Numbered from the stretch's first letter, positions 1 to 9,883 are shown. The stretch is 64,000 nt of DNA from Pseudomonas migulae NBRC 103157 (GCF_002091715.1 NZ_BDAG01000001.1:399302-463301); one strand, 5' to 3'. Made by a program: numbers and translations. Notes: generated by a model from the letters alone, not told the origin.

Positions 1-142
1 CTTCACGCAGGGGGCCGCCTTTGGACGCAGCGTCGATCGCCACCTGATTGATCCAGGTGCCGCTGATGTCACGGTCGGCAGGGTTGCTGGCACATCCGCC
101 CAAGAGTAGGGCGACCAGCGAGAGGGCTAGCGCTTGGCGCAT
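1..142 (-). CDS. Putative small lipoprotein, N-terminal part
   Basis: Partial gene running off the left end; 47 codons are visible. The start ATG at 142 is preceded by an AAAGGA ribosome site. The protein opens with MRQALALSLVALLLGGC, a signal peptide with a lipobox (LGG-C) at Cys17, so it is expected to be lipid-anchored in the envelope. The visible mature part (SNPADRDISGTWINQ) matches no family I recognise. It lies 54 bases downstream of ridA on the same strand and may be the last gene of the spoT-ridA group. Function unknown. Confidence 0.75.
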   Translation of the reverse strand, partial: MRQALALSLVALLLGGCASNPADRDISGTWINQVAIDAASKGGPLRE

Positions 143-196
143 GGTGGAATCCTTTCAAGACAGAATCGGCGCAGCCCTGGGACTGCGCCGGACGTA

Positions 197-577
197 TTAC
201 TCGATGACCAGAATGGCATCCATTTCAACCTGCGAACCCTTTGGCAGGGCGGCTACGCCGATGGCGGCGCGGGCAGGGTAGGGTTGGTCAAAGTACTTGC
301 CCATGATCTCGTTGACCTTGGCGAAGTGGCTCAGGTCGGTGAGGAAGATGTTCAGTTTGACGATGTCCTTGAACGAACCGCCAGCGGCTTCGGCCACGGC
401 TTTCAGGTTTTCGAACACCTGAACGGTCTGGGCTTCGAAGCCTTCAACCAGTTCCATGGTTTTTGGGTCCAGAGGAATCTGACCGGACATATAAACGGTG
501 TTACCCGCCTTGATCGCCTGGGAATATGTACCGATGGCGGCCGGGGCTTTGTCGCTGGTGATAACAGTCTTGGTCAT
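197..577 (-). CDS. ridA: RidA family reactive imine/enamine deaminase
   Basis: 126-residue RidA/YjgF/UK114 protein. The family hydrolyses 2-aminoacrylate and other imines released by PLP enzymes, which would otherwise damage transaminases. Seen: [15 protein letters not shown] near the N-terminus, SGQIPLDP, and the C-terminal [22 protein letters not shown] segment that carries the conserved substrate-binding Arg. The ATG at 577 has an AAGGAG site close upstream; reading from an earlier start at 610 would add 11 residues overlapping spoT and is less likely. It follows spoT by 25 bases and is probably co-transcribed with it, the order known from other pseudomonads. Confidence 0.95.
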   Translation of the reverse strand: MTKTVITSDKAPAAIGTYSQAIKAGNTVYMSGQIPLDPKTMELVEGFEAQTVQVFENLKAVAEAAGGSFKDIVKLNIFLTDLSHFAKVNEIMGKYFDQPYPARAAIGVAALPKGSQVEMDAILVIE

Positions 578-602
578 GAATGACTCCTTGTAATAGGTTG
601 GC

Positions 603-2708
603 TTAGGCACGCATGCGGGTGATGCGAATCACCCCGGTCAGTGCGCGCAGTTTCTTGATCACGCGGGCCAGATGCACGCGGTCGTGCACGCTGACCACCA
701 GTTGGACCACGCTGATGCGACCGTCGCGTTCGTCCATGCTGATTTTTTCGATATTGCCGTCGGCCGCGTTGACGCTGCTGGCCAACAGAGCGATCAAGCC
801 GCGCTGATGTTCCAGCTCGACGCGCAGCTCGACGTTGAATTCGCCGGTGACATCCTTGGCCCACGAGAGCTGGATGCATTTTTCCGGGTTGTGGCGGATT
901 TCGCTGATGTTGCGGCAGTTGTCCAGGTGCACGACCATGCCTTTACCCGCGGACAAATGACCGACAATCGGGTCGCCCGGGATCGGTGTGCAGCATTTGG
1001 CGTAACTGAGGACCAGGCCTTCGGTGCCGCGAATCGCCAACGGCCCTTCCGCGCTTGGCAATTGTTCCCCTTCGCCGAGCAGGCGGCGGGCGACCACGTA
1101 AGCCATGCGATTGCCCAGGCCGATGTCTTCGAGCAGGTCTTCGATCAGTTCGAGGCGGTACTCGGTGAGCATCGCCTTGACGCGCTCGGCCGGGACTTTT
1201 TCCAGCGAGCTGTCGAAGCCATTCAGCACTTTGTTCAGCAGGCGTTCGCCCAGGCTGATGGATTCGGAGCGGCGTTGCAGTTTCAGCGCATGGCGGATAT
1301 GGGTCCGCGCCTTGCCGGTGACCACGAAATTGAGCCACGCCGGGTTTGGCCGCGCACCGGGTGCGCTGACGATCTCGACCGTGGAGCCGCTTTGCAGCGG
1401 TTCGGACAGCGGTGCGAGGCGACGATTGATCCGACAGGCAATGCAGCTGTTGCCGACGTCTGTGTGGACCGCGTAAGCGAAATCGACCGCCGTGGAGCCT
1501 TTGGGCAGCTCCATGATCCGGCCTTTGGGTGTGAACACGTAGACCTCGTCCGGGAACAGGTCGATCTTCACGCTCTCGATGAATTCCAGCGAGTTGCCGG
1601 CGCGTTGCTGCATCTCCAGCACGCCTTTGACCCACTGGCGGGCGCGGGCGTGAGTGCCTTTGGGCTGCTCGTCACCGCTGGATTTGTACAGCCAATGGGC
1701 GGCGATGCCGTTGTTGGCCATCTCTTCCATTTCGCGGGTGCGGATCTGGATTTCGATCGGAACACCGTGCATGCCGAACAGCGTGGTGTGCAGCGACTGA
1801 TAGCCGTTGGCCTTGGGGATCGCGATGTAATCCTTGAAGCGACCCGGCAACGGTTTGTACAAATTATGCACAGCACCCAGCACGCGATAGCAGGTATCGA
1901 CCTTGTCGACGATGATCCGGAACGCGTAGACGTCCATGATCTCGTTGAAGGCCCGACGCTTGCCGCGCATTTTCTTGTAGATGCCGTAGAGGTGTTTCTG
2001 ACGACCGCTGACCTCGCCCTGAATGCCGTCGATGGCCAGGCAGTGGCTGAGGGACTCTTCGATCTTGTTGACGATTTCCTTGCGGTTGCCCCGGGCGCGC
2101 TTGACCGCCTGGTTGATCCGCGCGGAGCGCATCGGGTGCATCGCCTTGAAGCCGAGGTCTTCGAATTCTATGCGGATGGCGTGCATGCCCAGCCGGTTGG
2201 CGATGGGCGCATAGATTTCCAGGGTTTCTTTGGCGATCCGTCGGCGTTTTTCGCCAGACAGGACTTCCAGCGTGCGCATGTTGTGCAGGCGGTCGGCGAG
2301 CTTGACCAGGATCACGCGAATATCGCGCGCCATGGCCATGGCCATTTTCTGGAAGTTTTCGGCCTGGGCTTCGGCTTTGGTCTCGAAGTTCATCTGGGTC
2401 AGCTTGCTGACGCCATCGACCAGTTCGGCCACGGTTTCGCCGAACTGCGCTTGCAGCGCTTCCTTGGCGATACCGGTGTCTTCGATCACGTCATGCAGCA
2501 TCGCAGCCATCAAGCTCTGATGGTCCATGTGCATGTCGGCAAGAATATTCGCCACCGCAAGAGGATGCGTGACGTACGCCTCACCGCTACGGCGGCGTTG
2601 GCCGTCGTGAGCTTGTTCGGCGTAGAAGTACGCTCGGCGGACCAGATTGACCTGGTCCTTGCCGAGGTAGGTCGATAAGCGATCGGCGAGGGCGTCTATG
2701 CTCGGCAT
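603..2708 (-). CDS. spoT: Bifunctional (p)ppGpp synthetase/hydrolase SpoT
   Basis: 701-residue RelA/SpoT enzyme that makes and degrades the stringent-response alarmone ppGpp. The HD hydrolase domain is intact (HDVIED at residues 72-77), which separates it from RelA. The synthetase domain (about 230-345) has [13 protein letters not shown], where RelA enzymes differ, and [22 protein letters not shown] domain follows ([10 protein letters not shown], about 390-450), then a helical/zinc-finger part (KCCTPIPGD) and a C-terminal ACT domain (about 625-701). It is downstream of rpoZ by 56 bases, the classical gmk-rpoZ-spoT arrangement, and upstream of ridA. Confidence 0.97.
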   Translation of the reverse strand: MPSIDALADRLSTYLGKDQVNLVRRAYFYAEQAHDGQRRRSGEAYVTHPLAVANILADMHMDHQSLMAAMLHDVIEDTGIAKEALQAQFGETVAELVDGVSKLTQMNFETKAEAQAENFQKMAMAMARDIRVILVKLADRLHNMRTLEVLSGEKRRRIAKETLEIYAPIANRLGMHAIRIEFEDLGFKAMHPMRSARINQAVKRARGNRKEIVNKIEESLSHCLAIDGIQGEVSGRQKHLYGIYKKMRGKRRAFNEIMDVYAFRIIVDKVDTCYRVLGAVHNLYKPLPGRFKDYIAIPKANGYQSLHTTLFGMHGVPIEIQIRTREMEEMANNGIAAHWLYKSSGDEQPKGTHARARQWVKGVLEMQQRAGNSLEFIESVKIDLFPDEVYVFTPKGRIMELPKGSTAVDFAYAVHTDVGNSCIACRINRRLAPLSEPLQSGSTVEIVSAPGARPNPAWLNFVVTGKARTHIRHALKLQRRSESISLGERLLNKVLNGFDSSLEKVPAERVKAMLTEYRLELIEDLLEDIGLGNRMAYVVARRLLGEGEQLPSAEGPLAIRGTEGLVLSYAKCCTPIPGDPIVGHLSAGKGMVVHLDNCRNISEIRHNPEKCIQLSWAKDVTGEFNVELRVELEHQRGLIALLASSVNAADGNIEKISMDERDGRISVVQLVVSVHDRVHLARVIKKLRALTGVIRITRMRA

Positions 2709-2764
2709 GATGAAACCTGCCGTTCGCTGTGACCCCGCGCCGTGCTACGTCGACCAGGCATGGC

Positions 2765-3028
2765 TTAGACGGCCTCGTTGGACTCGTCCTCGAACGCTGC
2801 GAACAGCGGTTCGTCTTCGACGATTTCAGCATTGGCGATGAACTCGTAGCTCATCAGGCCTTCAGCGATTTCACGCAGCGCTACGACGGTAGGCTTGTCG
2901 TTTTCCCACTGAACCAGGGGCTCTTTGCCGCCGGTGGCCAGTTGACGGGCACGCTTGGTAGAGAGCATGACCAGCTCAAAGCGGTTTTCCACGTGTTCTA
3001 GGCAATCTTCAACGGTTACGCGGGCCAT
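2765..3028 (-). CDS. rpoZ: RNA polymerase omega subunit
   Basis: 87 residues beginning [21 protein letters not shown], the conserved omega fold, with RARQL and [13 protein letters not shown] following. Omega helps fold beta-prime into RNA polymerase and, in proteobacteria, forms part of a ppGpp site, which fits its place next to spoT. The ATG at 3028 has a GAGGAA site; a longer reading from 3085 adds 19 residues unlike the family and is rejected. The acidic tail ([17 protein letters not shown]) is usual for Pseudomonas. Confidence 0.96.
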   Translation of the reverse strand: MARVTVEDCLEHVENRFELVMLSTKRARQLATGGKEPLVQWENDKPTVVALREIAEGLMSYEFIANAEIVEDEPLFAAFEDESNEAV

Positions 3029-3091
3029 GGTATTCCTCGGAGCGAATGCAATATGCGCGCTGCCCGGTTGGGCGAGCGGACTCAACAGTTT

Positions 3092-3128
3092 AAAAAATCA
3101 CCAGCGATTAGGGAAGCGCTGATTTTTT
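3092..3128. terminator. Imperfect hairpin between gmk and rpoZ
   Basis: AAATCA-ccA-GCG ... CGC-TGATTT pairs with a three-base bulge and is flanked by A and T runs, so it could end transcription from gmk. It lies in the 168-base gap upstream of rpoZ, which otherwise shows no clear promoter to me. Confidence 0.45.
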
Positions 3129-3196
3129 GACCAGGCCCTTCAACGCGCTGCAAGTACCAATGTAAAGCCCTTGCAGCGGTTTTGGGAAGAGCTGTT

Positions 3197-3829
<633 letters not shown>

Positions 3830-4693
3830 TTACTCAATATTCTGCACTTGTTCGCGCATCTGCTCGATCAACACTTTGAGGTTGACCGCTGCCTGTGTGC
3901 TGCGCGGGTCGAAGGCTTTGGAGCCCAGTGTGTTGGCTTCGCGGTTGAGTTCCTGCATCAGGAAGTCCAGGCGCCGACCGGCAGCGCCACCGGACTTGAG
4001 CACCCGGCGAACTTCGATGATGTGAGTGCTCAGGCGATCCAGTTCTTCGGCGACGTCGCTCTTCTGAGCGAGCATGACCATTTCCTGTTCCAGGCGTTGC
4101 GGGTCCATCTCGGCTTTCATGTCGGCGAAGCGGTCGAGGACTTTCTGGCGCTGGGTGGCAAGCATCTGCGGGACCAGTTCGCGCAGGGTCACCACGTCTT
4201 CTTCAATGGAGGTCAGGCGATCATCGATCAACCGTGCCAGCTCCGCGCCTTCGCGCTCGCGACCGGCCTTGAGTTCTTTCAGGCCTTCGTTGAACAGTGA
4301 CAGAGCTTCGGCATTCAAGGCTTGCGGGTCGGTGGCGTCGCCGACCAGTACGCCGGGCCAGGCCAACACTTCCAGCGGGTTCAGCGCCGCCGGATTCTTG
4401 ATCAGGCTGGCGATGGTCTCGGCGGCTGCAACCAGTTGCGCGGCGCGCTCGCGATCCACTTGCAGGGGTTTGTCGGTGTTTTCTTCGGTGAAGCGCAGGG
4501 TGCACTCGAGTTTGCCTCGGGAGATGCCCTGACGCAGTGCCTCGCGGACCGCGCCTTCGAGGTCGCGAAACGACTCGGGCAGGCGCAAGTGCGGTTCCAG
4601 GTAGCGGCTGTTGACCGAGCGCAATTCCCAGCTCAGGGTGCCTTGGGCGCCGGCTTTTTCGACGCGGGCGAAGGCGGTCATGCTGTGCACCAT
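3830..4693 (-). CDS. yicC: YicC family endoribonuclease
   Basis: 287 residues from the ATG at 4693 (MVHSMTAFARVEK), the family's usual start and length. Seen: LSWELRSVNSRYLE near the N-terminus and the C-terminal DUF1732 segment ending SDVAEELDRLSTHI, GGAAGRRLDFLMQELNREANTLGSK. YicC-like proteins have been shown to be endoribonucleases in other bacteria; that activity here is by family only. The gene is divergent from rph across 281 bases and leads into gmk. Confidence 0.93.
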   Translation of the reverse strand: MVHSMTAFARVEKAGAQGTLSWELRSVNSRYLEPHLRLPESFRDLEGAVREALRQGISRGKLECTLRFTEENTDKPLQVDRERAAQLVAAAETIASLIKNPAALNPLEVLAWPGVLVGDATDPQALNAEALSLFNEGLKELKAGREREGAELARLIDDRLTSIEEDVVTLRELVPQMLATQRQKVLDRFADMKAEMDPQRLEQEMVMLAQKSDVAEELDRLSTHIIEVRRVLKSGGAAGRRLDFLMQELNREANTLGSKAFDPRSTQAAVNLKVLIEQMREQVQNIE

Positions 4694-4931
4694 GGAGGTA
4701 CCTCGCAATGCAGGTTCATGCGTTACCAAAGGTTTCGCAGACCCGATCTATATGAATTAAAGCCAAGAGGCAGCAAAGGCGCAGGATTGTAGCGCAGTGG
4801 GGCGGATGCGCCCAAACACACGGTGTGACAAAGGGCTGCAGGCCGTCGGTTAGGCGCTGTTCCAGGCTCAAGCCAGGGCCTTCAATCGTCGGGCGGATTT
4901 TTTAGAAGTGCCCAGGCTCGACGCGCGGCTC

Positions 4932-4937
4932 TATAAT
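4932..4937 (+). promoter_or_regulatory. Possible -10 element of rph
   Basis: A perfect TATAAT lies 38 bases before the rph start, in the yicC-rph divergent gap. No good -35 is found 17 bases upstream, so the promoter call rests on the -10 and position alone. Confidence 0.45.
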
Positions 4938-4974
4938 GCTCGGCAGTTTTCCGTCCCCCGTACAGGTATTCCCT

Positions 4975-5697
4975 ATGAAACGTCCAAGTGGTCGCGCTGC
5001 CGATCAGCTCCGCTCGATCCGCATTACCCGCAACTACACCAAACACGCCGAGGGATCCGTACTGGTCGAGTTCGGTGATACCAAAGTCATCTGCACCGTC
5101 AGCGTCGAAAACGGCGTACCGCGTTTCCTCAAAGGCCAGGGCCAGGGTTGGTTGACTGCCGAATACGGCATGCTGCCGCGCGCCACCGGCGAGCGTAACC
5201 AGCGTGAAGCAAGTCGCGGCAAGCAAGGCGGCCGGACCCTGGAAATCCAGCGTCTGATCGGTCGTTCGCTGCGCGCTTCGCTGGACATGTCCAAGCTGGG
5301 CGACGTCACCCTGTACGTCGACTGCGATGTGATCCAGGCAGATGGCGGCACCCGCACCGCGTCCATCACCGGCGCCATGGTTGCGCTGGTCGACGCCTTG
5401 AAAGTGATCAAGAAGCGTGGCGGCCTGAAAGGTGGCGACCCGCTCAAGCAAATGATCGCGGCCGTTTCGGTCGGCATGTATCAGGGCGAACCTGTGCTCG
5501 ACCTCGACTACCTGGAAGACTCGGCTGCCGAGACCGACCTGAACGTGGTCATGACCAGCACCGGTGGCTTCATCGAAGTCCAGGGCACTGCCGAAGGCGC
5601 GCCGTTCCAGCCTGAAGAGTTGACCGCTATGCTGGAATTGGCGAAGAAAGGCATGAGCGAAATCTTCGAACTGCAGAAGGCTGCACTGGCCGACTGA
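4975..5697 (+). CDS. rph: Ribonuclease PH
   Basis: 240 residues from the ATG at 4975 ([13 protein letters not shown]), the family length. RNase PH is a phosphate-dependent 3'-5' exoribonuclease that trims tRNA 3' ends. Seen: [17 protein letters not shown], the phosphate-site region [30 protein letters not shown], and [18 protein letters not shown]. Both the Arg cluster and the [12 protein letters not shown] core are intact, so the enzyme should be active. The upstream reading from 4936 lacks family similarity. Confidence 0.97.
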   Translation: MKRPSGRAADQLRSIRITRNYTKHAEGSVLVEFGDTKVICTVSVENGVPRFLKGQGQGWLTAEYGMLPRATGERNQREASRGKQGGRTLEIQRLIGRSLRASLDMSKLGDVTLYVDCDVIQADGGTRTASITGAMVALVDALKVIKKRGGLKGGDPLKQMIAAVSVGMYQGEPVLDLDYLEDSAAETDLNVVMTSTGGFIEVQGTAEGAPFQPEELTAMLELAKKGMSEIFELQKAALAD

Positions 5698-5726
5698 CCG
5701 GAACCAATCCAGGCAAGGAGGACATC

Positions 5727-6095
5727 ATGAGTGACGAGCAAGAGCTGCTTCCCGTCCCGAGCAAAGAAGTTCGGCAGTGGGCGATGTTTTGTCACCTGTC
5801 CGCCTTGCTGGGGATATGGATTCCGTTCGGTACGCTGATCGGCCCGCTGATTCTCTGGCAGATGAAGCGCGAGATGGACCCGTTTGTCGATGCGCAGGGC
5901 AAGGAGGCGCTGAACTTCCAGATCACCGTCGCCATTGCCTCCGCCATCTGCTTCTTGCTGATGGTGGTGATCATCGGGTTTTTCCTGTTTGGTCTGGTGG
6001 CGATTGGTGCGTTGGTGTTGACGATCATTGCGGGCGTGAAAGCCAATGAGGGTGTGCCGTACCGGTATCCGTTCACGTGGCGGTTGATCAAGTAG
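5727..6095 (+). CDS. DUF4870 membrane protein
   Basis: 122 residues of the DUF4870 family. Seen: WAMFCHLSALLGIWIPFG with a first membrane segment, KREMDPFVDAQGKEALNFQIT, then two hydrophobic segments (about 72-108), and the C-terminal NEGVPYRYPFTWRLIK that is typical of the family. Predicted inner-membrane protein of unknown function. An AAGGAGG site precedes the ATG. It follows rph by 29 bases on the same strand and may share its transcript. Confidence 0.88.
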   Translation: MSDEQELLPVPSKEVRQWAMFCHLSALLGIWIPFGTLIGPLILWQMKREMDPFVDAQGKEALNFQITVAIASAICFLLMVVIIGFFLFGLVAIGALVLTIIAGVKANEGVPYRYPFTWRLIK

Positions 6096-6113
6096 CGAGC
6101 AGTGTGTAACTCG

Positions 6114-6203
6114 TGTGGGAGCGGGCTTGCTCGCGAAAGCGGTATGTCAGTCGACATCGTCGTCGGATGACACACCGTTTTCGCGAGCAAGCCCGCTCCC
6201 ACA
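6114..6203. repeat. REP-type inverted pair, family A
   Basis: Two copies of a 24-base unit starting TGTGGGAGCGGGC and ending TGCTCGCGAA face each other (6114-6137 and 6180-6203) around a spacer. They sit between DUF4870 and the gltS leader. The same unit recurs at six other sites in the window. Confidence 0.9.
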
Positions 6204-6205
6204 TT

Positions 6206-6622
6206 GAAGTATCAGTGCGCATGACAATATCGACAGTCATCAGGCTTTGTGCAAAACGCAGTTCACCGAAACTTGTAATTAATTACCCTGCCTTGTAGGA
6301 ATTTTCTTTTTAAAAGTTAGAACTTTCCCTCGCCCTAAAAGCTGAATGCCTGACAGCCTAAGCCACTGTTCAGATTCTCACTTGTACAATTTTTTCCTAC
6401 ACGTCTAGTCACAACTACACAGCCTCAGCGCGGTGTATGAGCTTGGCAATGAGACTTCGCGGTTGATAAAGTTGCCCCAAGTAATATTCCTTCAGAAATA
6501 TTTCGATATATTCAGACCATTGAAGGTCCTTGAATTTAAAGCAAGTCAGTGTTGAGAAGATCAACCTGTTCAAGTGGCGTGTCCAGGTAAAAAGTTCGCC
6601 CCTGAATACATATCAAAGAACA
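6206..6622. other. Gene-free AT-rich stretch before gltS
   Basis: About 415 bases, locally AT-rich (for example around 6278-6315), with no convincing gene on either strand. It presumably carries the gltS promoter, but I cannot pick a well-spaced -35/-10 pair with confidence. In-frame TTG at 6530 would lengthen GltS by 31 residues unlike the family and is rejected. Confidence 0.5.
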
Positions 6623-7834
6623 ATGCCTATGATTCAGCTCGATTTTTACGGAACACTTGTGGCCGCCTCGTTAGTGCTGTTACTGGGGCGCGGGCTGGTT
6701 GCACGAGTTGGTTTTTTACGTGCCTACAATATCCCTGAGCCAGTAGCCGGTGGTCTTGTCGTCGCCCTGGTTCTCTTGGCGTTGCGGGGGCTGGATATTG
6801 AAGTCCGCTTTGATACTTCCCTGCAGACGCCCTTGATGCTGGCTTTTTTTGCCACCATTGGCTTGAGTGCAGATTTCGCAAGTCTGAAGAAGGGCGGACG
6901 CGTAGTCGGGATTTTCCTGCTGGCGGTCATCGGGCTTTTGGTGGTTCAGAATGCCATGGGCATTGGGCTGGCGACGGCGTTGGGGCTTGATCCGTTGATG
7001 GGCTTGTTGACGGGTTCGATTACATTGTCTGGCGGTCACGGTACAGGCGCTGCGTGGGGATCGACGTTCAGTGAAAAGTACGGTCTGGCTTCCGCCTCTG
7101 AACTCGCTCTGGCCTCTGCGACCTTTGGCTTGGTGCTGGGTGGTTTGATTGGTGGTCCGGTCGCTCGCTTGCTAATCAAACGCGTCCAGGCGCCCGGCCT
7201 TGAGCAAGACAAGCCGAGGCTGCCGAAGGGCTTTGAACAGCCCAACAAAGAGCGCTCGATCACGCCATTTTCGTTTATCGAGACACTCGCCCTGATCGCC
7301 GTCAGTCTGATGGCTGGCTCCCTCTTGAATGGCCAGCTTCACGGAACTGCACTTGAGCTGCCGACGTTCGTTTGCGTCTTGTTCGTGGGGGTGATTTTAC
7401 GGAACGGGCTTTCAGCGCTTGGCTTGTATCAGGTGTTTGAGCGTGAAGTTTCCGTGTTGGGGAATGTCAGCTTATCGCTGTTTCTGGCGATCGCCCTGAT
7501 GTCGCTCAAGCTGTGGGATCTGGCAGCTCTGGCTTTGCCGATCTTCATCATCCTGGCTGCGCAAGCGTTGGTCATGGCGCTATTCGCGATTTTCGTGACC
7601 TTCAGAATGATGGGCAGCAACTACGACGCGGCGGTTCTGGCGGCAGGGCACTGCGGTTTCGGACTAGGTGCAACACCAACTGCCATTGCCAACATGCAAG
7701 CGGTGACACAACGTTACGGACCTTCGCAGATAGCGTTCCTGGTGGTGCCAATGGTGGGTGCTTTCTTCATCGACATCATTAATGTCGTCGTGATCAAGTT
7801 GTACCTTGCACTACCGTTTTTCGCAGCTGCTTGA
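6623..7834 (+). CDS. gltS: Sodium/glutamate symporter
   Basis: 403 residues from ATG 6623, close to the roughly 400 of characterised GltS carriers. These import glutamate with Na+. Strong family signatures: YNIPEPVAGGLVVAL, the first re-entrant-loop region TGSITLSGGHGTGAAWG, FGLVLGGLIGGPVARLL, and near the C-terminus GHCGFGLGATPTAIANMQ, the second half of the inverted repeat. About ten membrane segments are visible. A second in-frame ATG at 6629 is equally possible as start; the ribosome site (AAAGAA) is weak. It is convergent with crc, sharing the terminator at 7852-7883. Confidence 0.94.
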   Translation: MPMIQLDFYGTLVAASLVLLLGRGLVARVGFLRAYNIPEPVAGGLVVALVLLALRGLDIEVRFDTSLQTPLMLAFFATIGLSADFASLKKGGRVVGIFLLAVIGLLVVQNAMGIGLATALGLDPLMGLLTGSITLSGGHGTGAAWGSTFSEKYGLASASELALASATFGLVLGGLIGGPVARLLIKRVQAPGLEQDKPRLPKGFEQPNKERSITPFSFIETLALIAVSLMAGSLLNGQLHGTALELPTFVCVLFVGVILRNGLSALGLYQVFEREVSVLGNVSLSLFLAIALMSLKLWDLAALALPIFIILAAQALVMALFAIFVTFRMMGSNYDAAVLAAGHCGFGLGATPTAIANMQAVTQRYGPSQIAFLVVPMVGAFFIDIINVVVIKLYLALPFFAAA

Positions 7835-7851
7835 GGGGATAGTCCATAAGA

Positions 7852-7883
7852 AAAATGCCCGTATCTTGCGATACGGGCATTTT
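7852..7883. terminator. Bidirectional terminator, gltS/crc
   Basis: A long perfect stem, AAAATGCCCGTATC with GATACGGGCATTTT around a TTGC loop, flanked by A and T runs, lies between the convergent ends of gltS and crc and can serve both. Confidence 0.9.
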
Positions 7884-7903
7884 CTTTAACTGACCAGTAC
7901 AAA

Positions 7904-8683
7904 TTAAATGGTCAGCGTCCAGTCATAATCCACGATCAGCGGAGCATGCTGCGAGAACCGTGGCTGACGTGGCAAGCGCGCACTGCGTACAAAGCGGCGC
8001 AGGCCCGGGGTCAGTATCTGGTAATCGAAGCGCCAGCCCAGGTTGAGCATCTCAGCCTGTTCGTTGTCCGGCCACCAGCTGTACTGGTCACCTTCACGGC
8101 TCACTTCGCGCAGGGCATCGACATAACCCATGTTACCGACAATCTCGTCCATCCAGGCACGCTCAGGTGCCAGGAAGCCCGGGGATTGCTGGCTGTCGCG
8201 CCAGTTCTTGATATCCAGCTTCTGTTGCGCCACGTACAGCGAGCCACAGTAAATGTACTCGCGACGTTTGCGCCGCTGTTTATCCAGATAACGGGCGAAG
8301 TCGTCCATTAGCTTGAACTTCTGGTTCAAGTCTTCATCGCCGTTCTGCCCCGAAGGGAGCAGCAAGGTCGCGATGCTGACCTTGTCGAAATCGGCTTGCA
8401 GGTAGCGCCCGTAGCGGTCGGCTGTCTCGAAGCCGAGACCGCTGATGACTGCCTTCGGTTGCAGCCGCGAATACAAAGCCACGCCACCTTGGGCGGGAAC
8501 TTCGGCTTCGCAGGCATAAAGGAAGTAGCCATCCAGTTGGAAAGCTGGATCGTCCAGTTCAAAGGCGGAGGCGCGGGTGTCCTGCAGGCAGATGACGTCG
8601 GCATTCTGTGCTTGCAGCCAACTGAGCAAACCTCGCTCCACTGCAGCCTGAATACCATTGACGTTCACACTGATGATCCGCAT
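7904..8683 (-). CDS. crc: Catabolite repression control protein Crc
   Basis: 259 residues from ATG 8683 (MRIISVNVNGIQAAVERG). Crc has the exonuclease III/EEP fold but in pseudomonads acts with Hfq to block translation of catabolic mRNAs; the CrcZ-type RNAs relieve it. The ExoIII catalytic set is eroded here: the acidic CLQDTRA motif remains, but the GDxN site reads CGSLYV and the C-terminal SDH reads SQHAPLIVDYD, fitting a non-nuclease. Divergent from pyrE across 82 bases, the standard crc-pyrE arrangement. Its targets would include the catabolic genes further along this window. Confidence 0.96.
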   Translation of the reverse strand: MRIISVNVNGIQAAVERGLLSWLQAQNADVICLQDTRASAFELDDPAFQLDGYFLYACEAEVPAQGGVALYSRLQPKAVISGLGFETADRYGRYLQADFDKVSIATLLLPSGQNGDEDLNQKFKLMDDFARYLDKQRRKRREYIYCGSLYVAQQKLDIKNWRDSQQSPGFLAPERAWMDEIVGNMGYVDALREVSREGDQYSWWPDNEQAEMLNLGWRFDYQILTPGLRRFVRSARLPRQPRFSQHAPLIVDYDWTLTI

Positions 8684-8706
8684 AAATGGCCCCAAAAATC
8701 GCGTGC

Positions 8707-8719
8707 GTGTATGATACAC
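8707..8719. promoter_or_regulatory. 13-base palindrome between crc and pyrE
   Basis: GTGTATGATACAC is a perfect palindrome about a central base, lying in the 82-base divergent gap. It contains TATGAT, a plausible -10 for pyrE. It may be an operator; no regulator is identified. Confidence 0.4.
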
Positions 8720-8765
8720 GGCGTCAACCTAATTAGCTAAATCCGTGGTATTTGGGGTTTTTTTC

Positions 8766-9410
8766 ATGCAAGCGTATCAGCGCGATTTCATTCGTTTTGC
8801 CATCGATCGCGGCGTTTTGCGCTTCGGTGAGTTCACCCTGAAGTCCGGGCGCACCAGTCCATACTTCTTCAATGCCGGCCTGTTCAACTCGGGTTCCGCC
8901 CTGGCGCAGCTGGGTCGATTCTATGCGGCGGCCATCGTCGAAAGCGGCATTTCGTTCGACGTTCTGTTCGGCCCGGCCTACAAAGGCATTCCGTTGGCGG
9001 CGACGACAGCAGTGGCTTTGGCTGAACATCACAACCGTGATTTGCCATGGTGCTTCAACCGTAAAGAGGCCAAGGCCCATGGCGAAGGCGGCAGCCTGGT
9101 TGGCGCGCCATTGACCGGCGAAGTGCTGATCATCGATGACGTGATCACCGCTGGCACTGCGATCCGCGAAGTGATGCAGATTATCGCTTCCCAGGAAGGC
9201 GCCAAGGCGGCGGGCGTGCTGATCGCCCTGAACCGTCAAGAGCGTGGCAACGGCGAGTTGTCGGCGATCCAGGAAGTGGAGCGTGACTTCGGCATTCCGG
9301 TGATCAGCATTGTTTCGCTGAATCAGGTGCTGGAATTCCTGGCTGACGATCCGCAGCTCAAGCAACACCTGCCAGCCGTAGAAGCCTACCGCGCCCAATT
9401 CGGCGTATGA
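8766..9410 (+). CDS. pyrE: Orotate phosphoribosyltransferase
   Basis: 214 residues from ATG 8766 ([18 protein letters not shown]), matching Pseudomonas PyrE. It joins orotate to PRPP in UMP synthesis. Seen: [38 protein letters not shown], and the PRPP-binding motif [13 protein letters not shown]. An in-frame GTG at 8745 would add seven residues and is less likely. Followed by a REP unit and a strong terminator. Confidence 0.97.
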   Translation: MQAYQRDFIRFAIDRGVLRFGEFTLKSGRTSPYFFNAGLFNSGSALAQLGRFYAAAIVESGISFDVLFGPAYKGIPLAATTAVALAEHHNRDLPWCFNRKEAKAHGEGGSLVGAPLTGEVLIIDDVITAGTAIREVMQIIASQEGAKAAGVLIALNRQERGNGELSAIQEVERDFGIPVISIVSLNQVLEFLADDPQLKQHLPAVEAYRAQFGV

Positions 9411-9413
9411 CCC

Positions 9414-9440
9414 TGTAGGAGCCGGCTTGCTGGCGATCAA
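9414..9440. repeat. REP-type unit, family B, single
   Basis: One copy of the second REP family (TGTAGGAGCCGGCTTGCTGG, then CGAT), four bases after pyrE. Full inverted pairs of this family occur at 15219, 31829 and 33953. Confidence 0.85.
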
Positions 9441-9480
9441 TGCCACACGGCATGTCAGGCACAACGAGTTGCGTATAAAT

Positions 9481-9523
9481 AAAAAAGCCCCGTCCGGATC
9501 ATCCGGGCGGGGCTTTTTTATTT
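9481..9523. terminator. Bidirectional terminator after pyrE
   Basis: A GC-rich stem (AAAAAAGCCCCGTCCGG pairing with CCGGGCGGGGCTTTTTT) with A and T runs on both sides. It can stop pyrE on the plus strand and the minus-strand genes that end here. Confidence 0.93.
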
Positions 9524-9646
9524 CTGACGCCTGTTCACCGAGGCAGGCAAGTTGACGTAAAAGAGCGTCATGAATGCACTCGTCAGCGGCAGGGCGCAGC
9601 CGAACAATACGTTCCGTACGGTTTTGCGGCTGCGTTTCCTGGCCAG
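9518..9646 (-). CDS. Candidate 42-residue membrane peptide (non-ATG start)
   Basis: In the same frame as the zinc-ribbon gene and just after its stop is an open stretch whose translation looks like a real small protein: a basic start (LARKRSRKTVRN), one hydrophobic segment (VLFGCALPLTSAFMTLFYV) and a short basic tail ending RRQK. The stop abuts the terminator. No ATG, GTG or early TTG is available; the best start by eye is CTG at 9646. A later in-frame TTG would remove the basic part. It may instead be a decayed gene or a chance reading. Confidence 0.35.
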   Translation of the reverse strand: MARKRSRKTVRNVLFGCALPLTSAFMTLFYVNLPASVNRRQK

Positions 9647-9670
9647 TACGCCTGACTTTTTCCCCCGTGG

Positions 9671-9883
9671 TTACTTGGAAGGCTCGTTCGGGTACGGATC
9701 TTCGACGGCGTCACCTTGGCCTGTCAGGATTTTCCAGCCATTGAGGGTGTGGGTGTCTGGTTTGAAGTCCGGGCACGGCGGAAGTGAAGTCTTCGACTGA
9801 TTGGTGTATTCGCGTCCGCAGTCTGCGCACTCGTAAGTGCCTGCTGATACATCGCTGCCGTAGGGGACGTGGTCTTTTTGCAT
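9671..9883 (-). CDS. Small zinc-ribbon protein
   Basis: 70 residues from ATG 9883 (MQKDHVPYGSDVSAGTYEC), with a GGAGAT site upstream. The pair CADC at about residues 18-21 and one later Cys in LPPCPDFKP suggest a rubredoxin-like zinc ribbon, although the second knuckle has only one visible Cys. Short proteins of this type are widespread in pseudomonads with no assigned role. It stands alone between argB's 3' repeat and the terminator. Function unknown. Confidence 0.75.
   Translation of the reverse strand: MQKDHVPYGSDVSAGTYECADCGREYTNQSKTSLPPCPDFKPDTHTLNGWKILTGQGDAVEDPYPNEPSK

Noticed and set aside
672..2678. A 668-codon open frame antisense to spoT
   Set aside because: spoT is certain on the minus strand; the antisense frame is His/Asp/Val-rich low-similarity sequence typical of shadows in GC-rich genes.
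6530..6622. Longer GltS starting at TTG 6530
   Set aside because: The 31 added residues are polar and unlike any GltS N-terminus; the first membrane segment begins right after ATG 6623.
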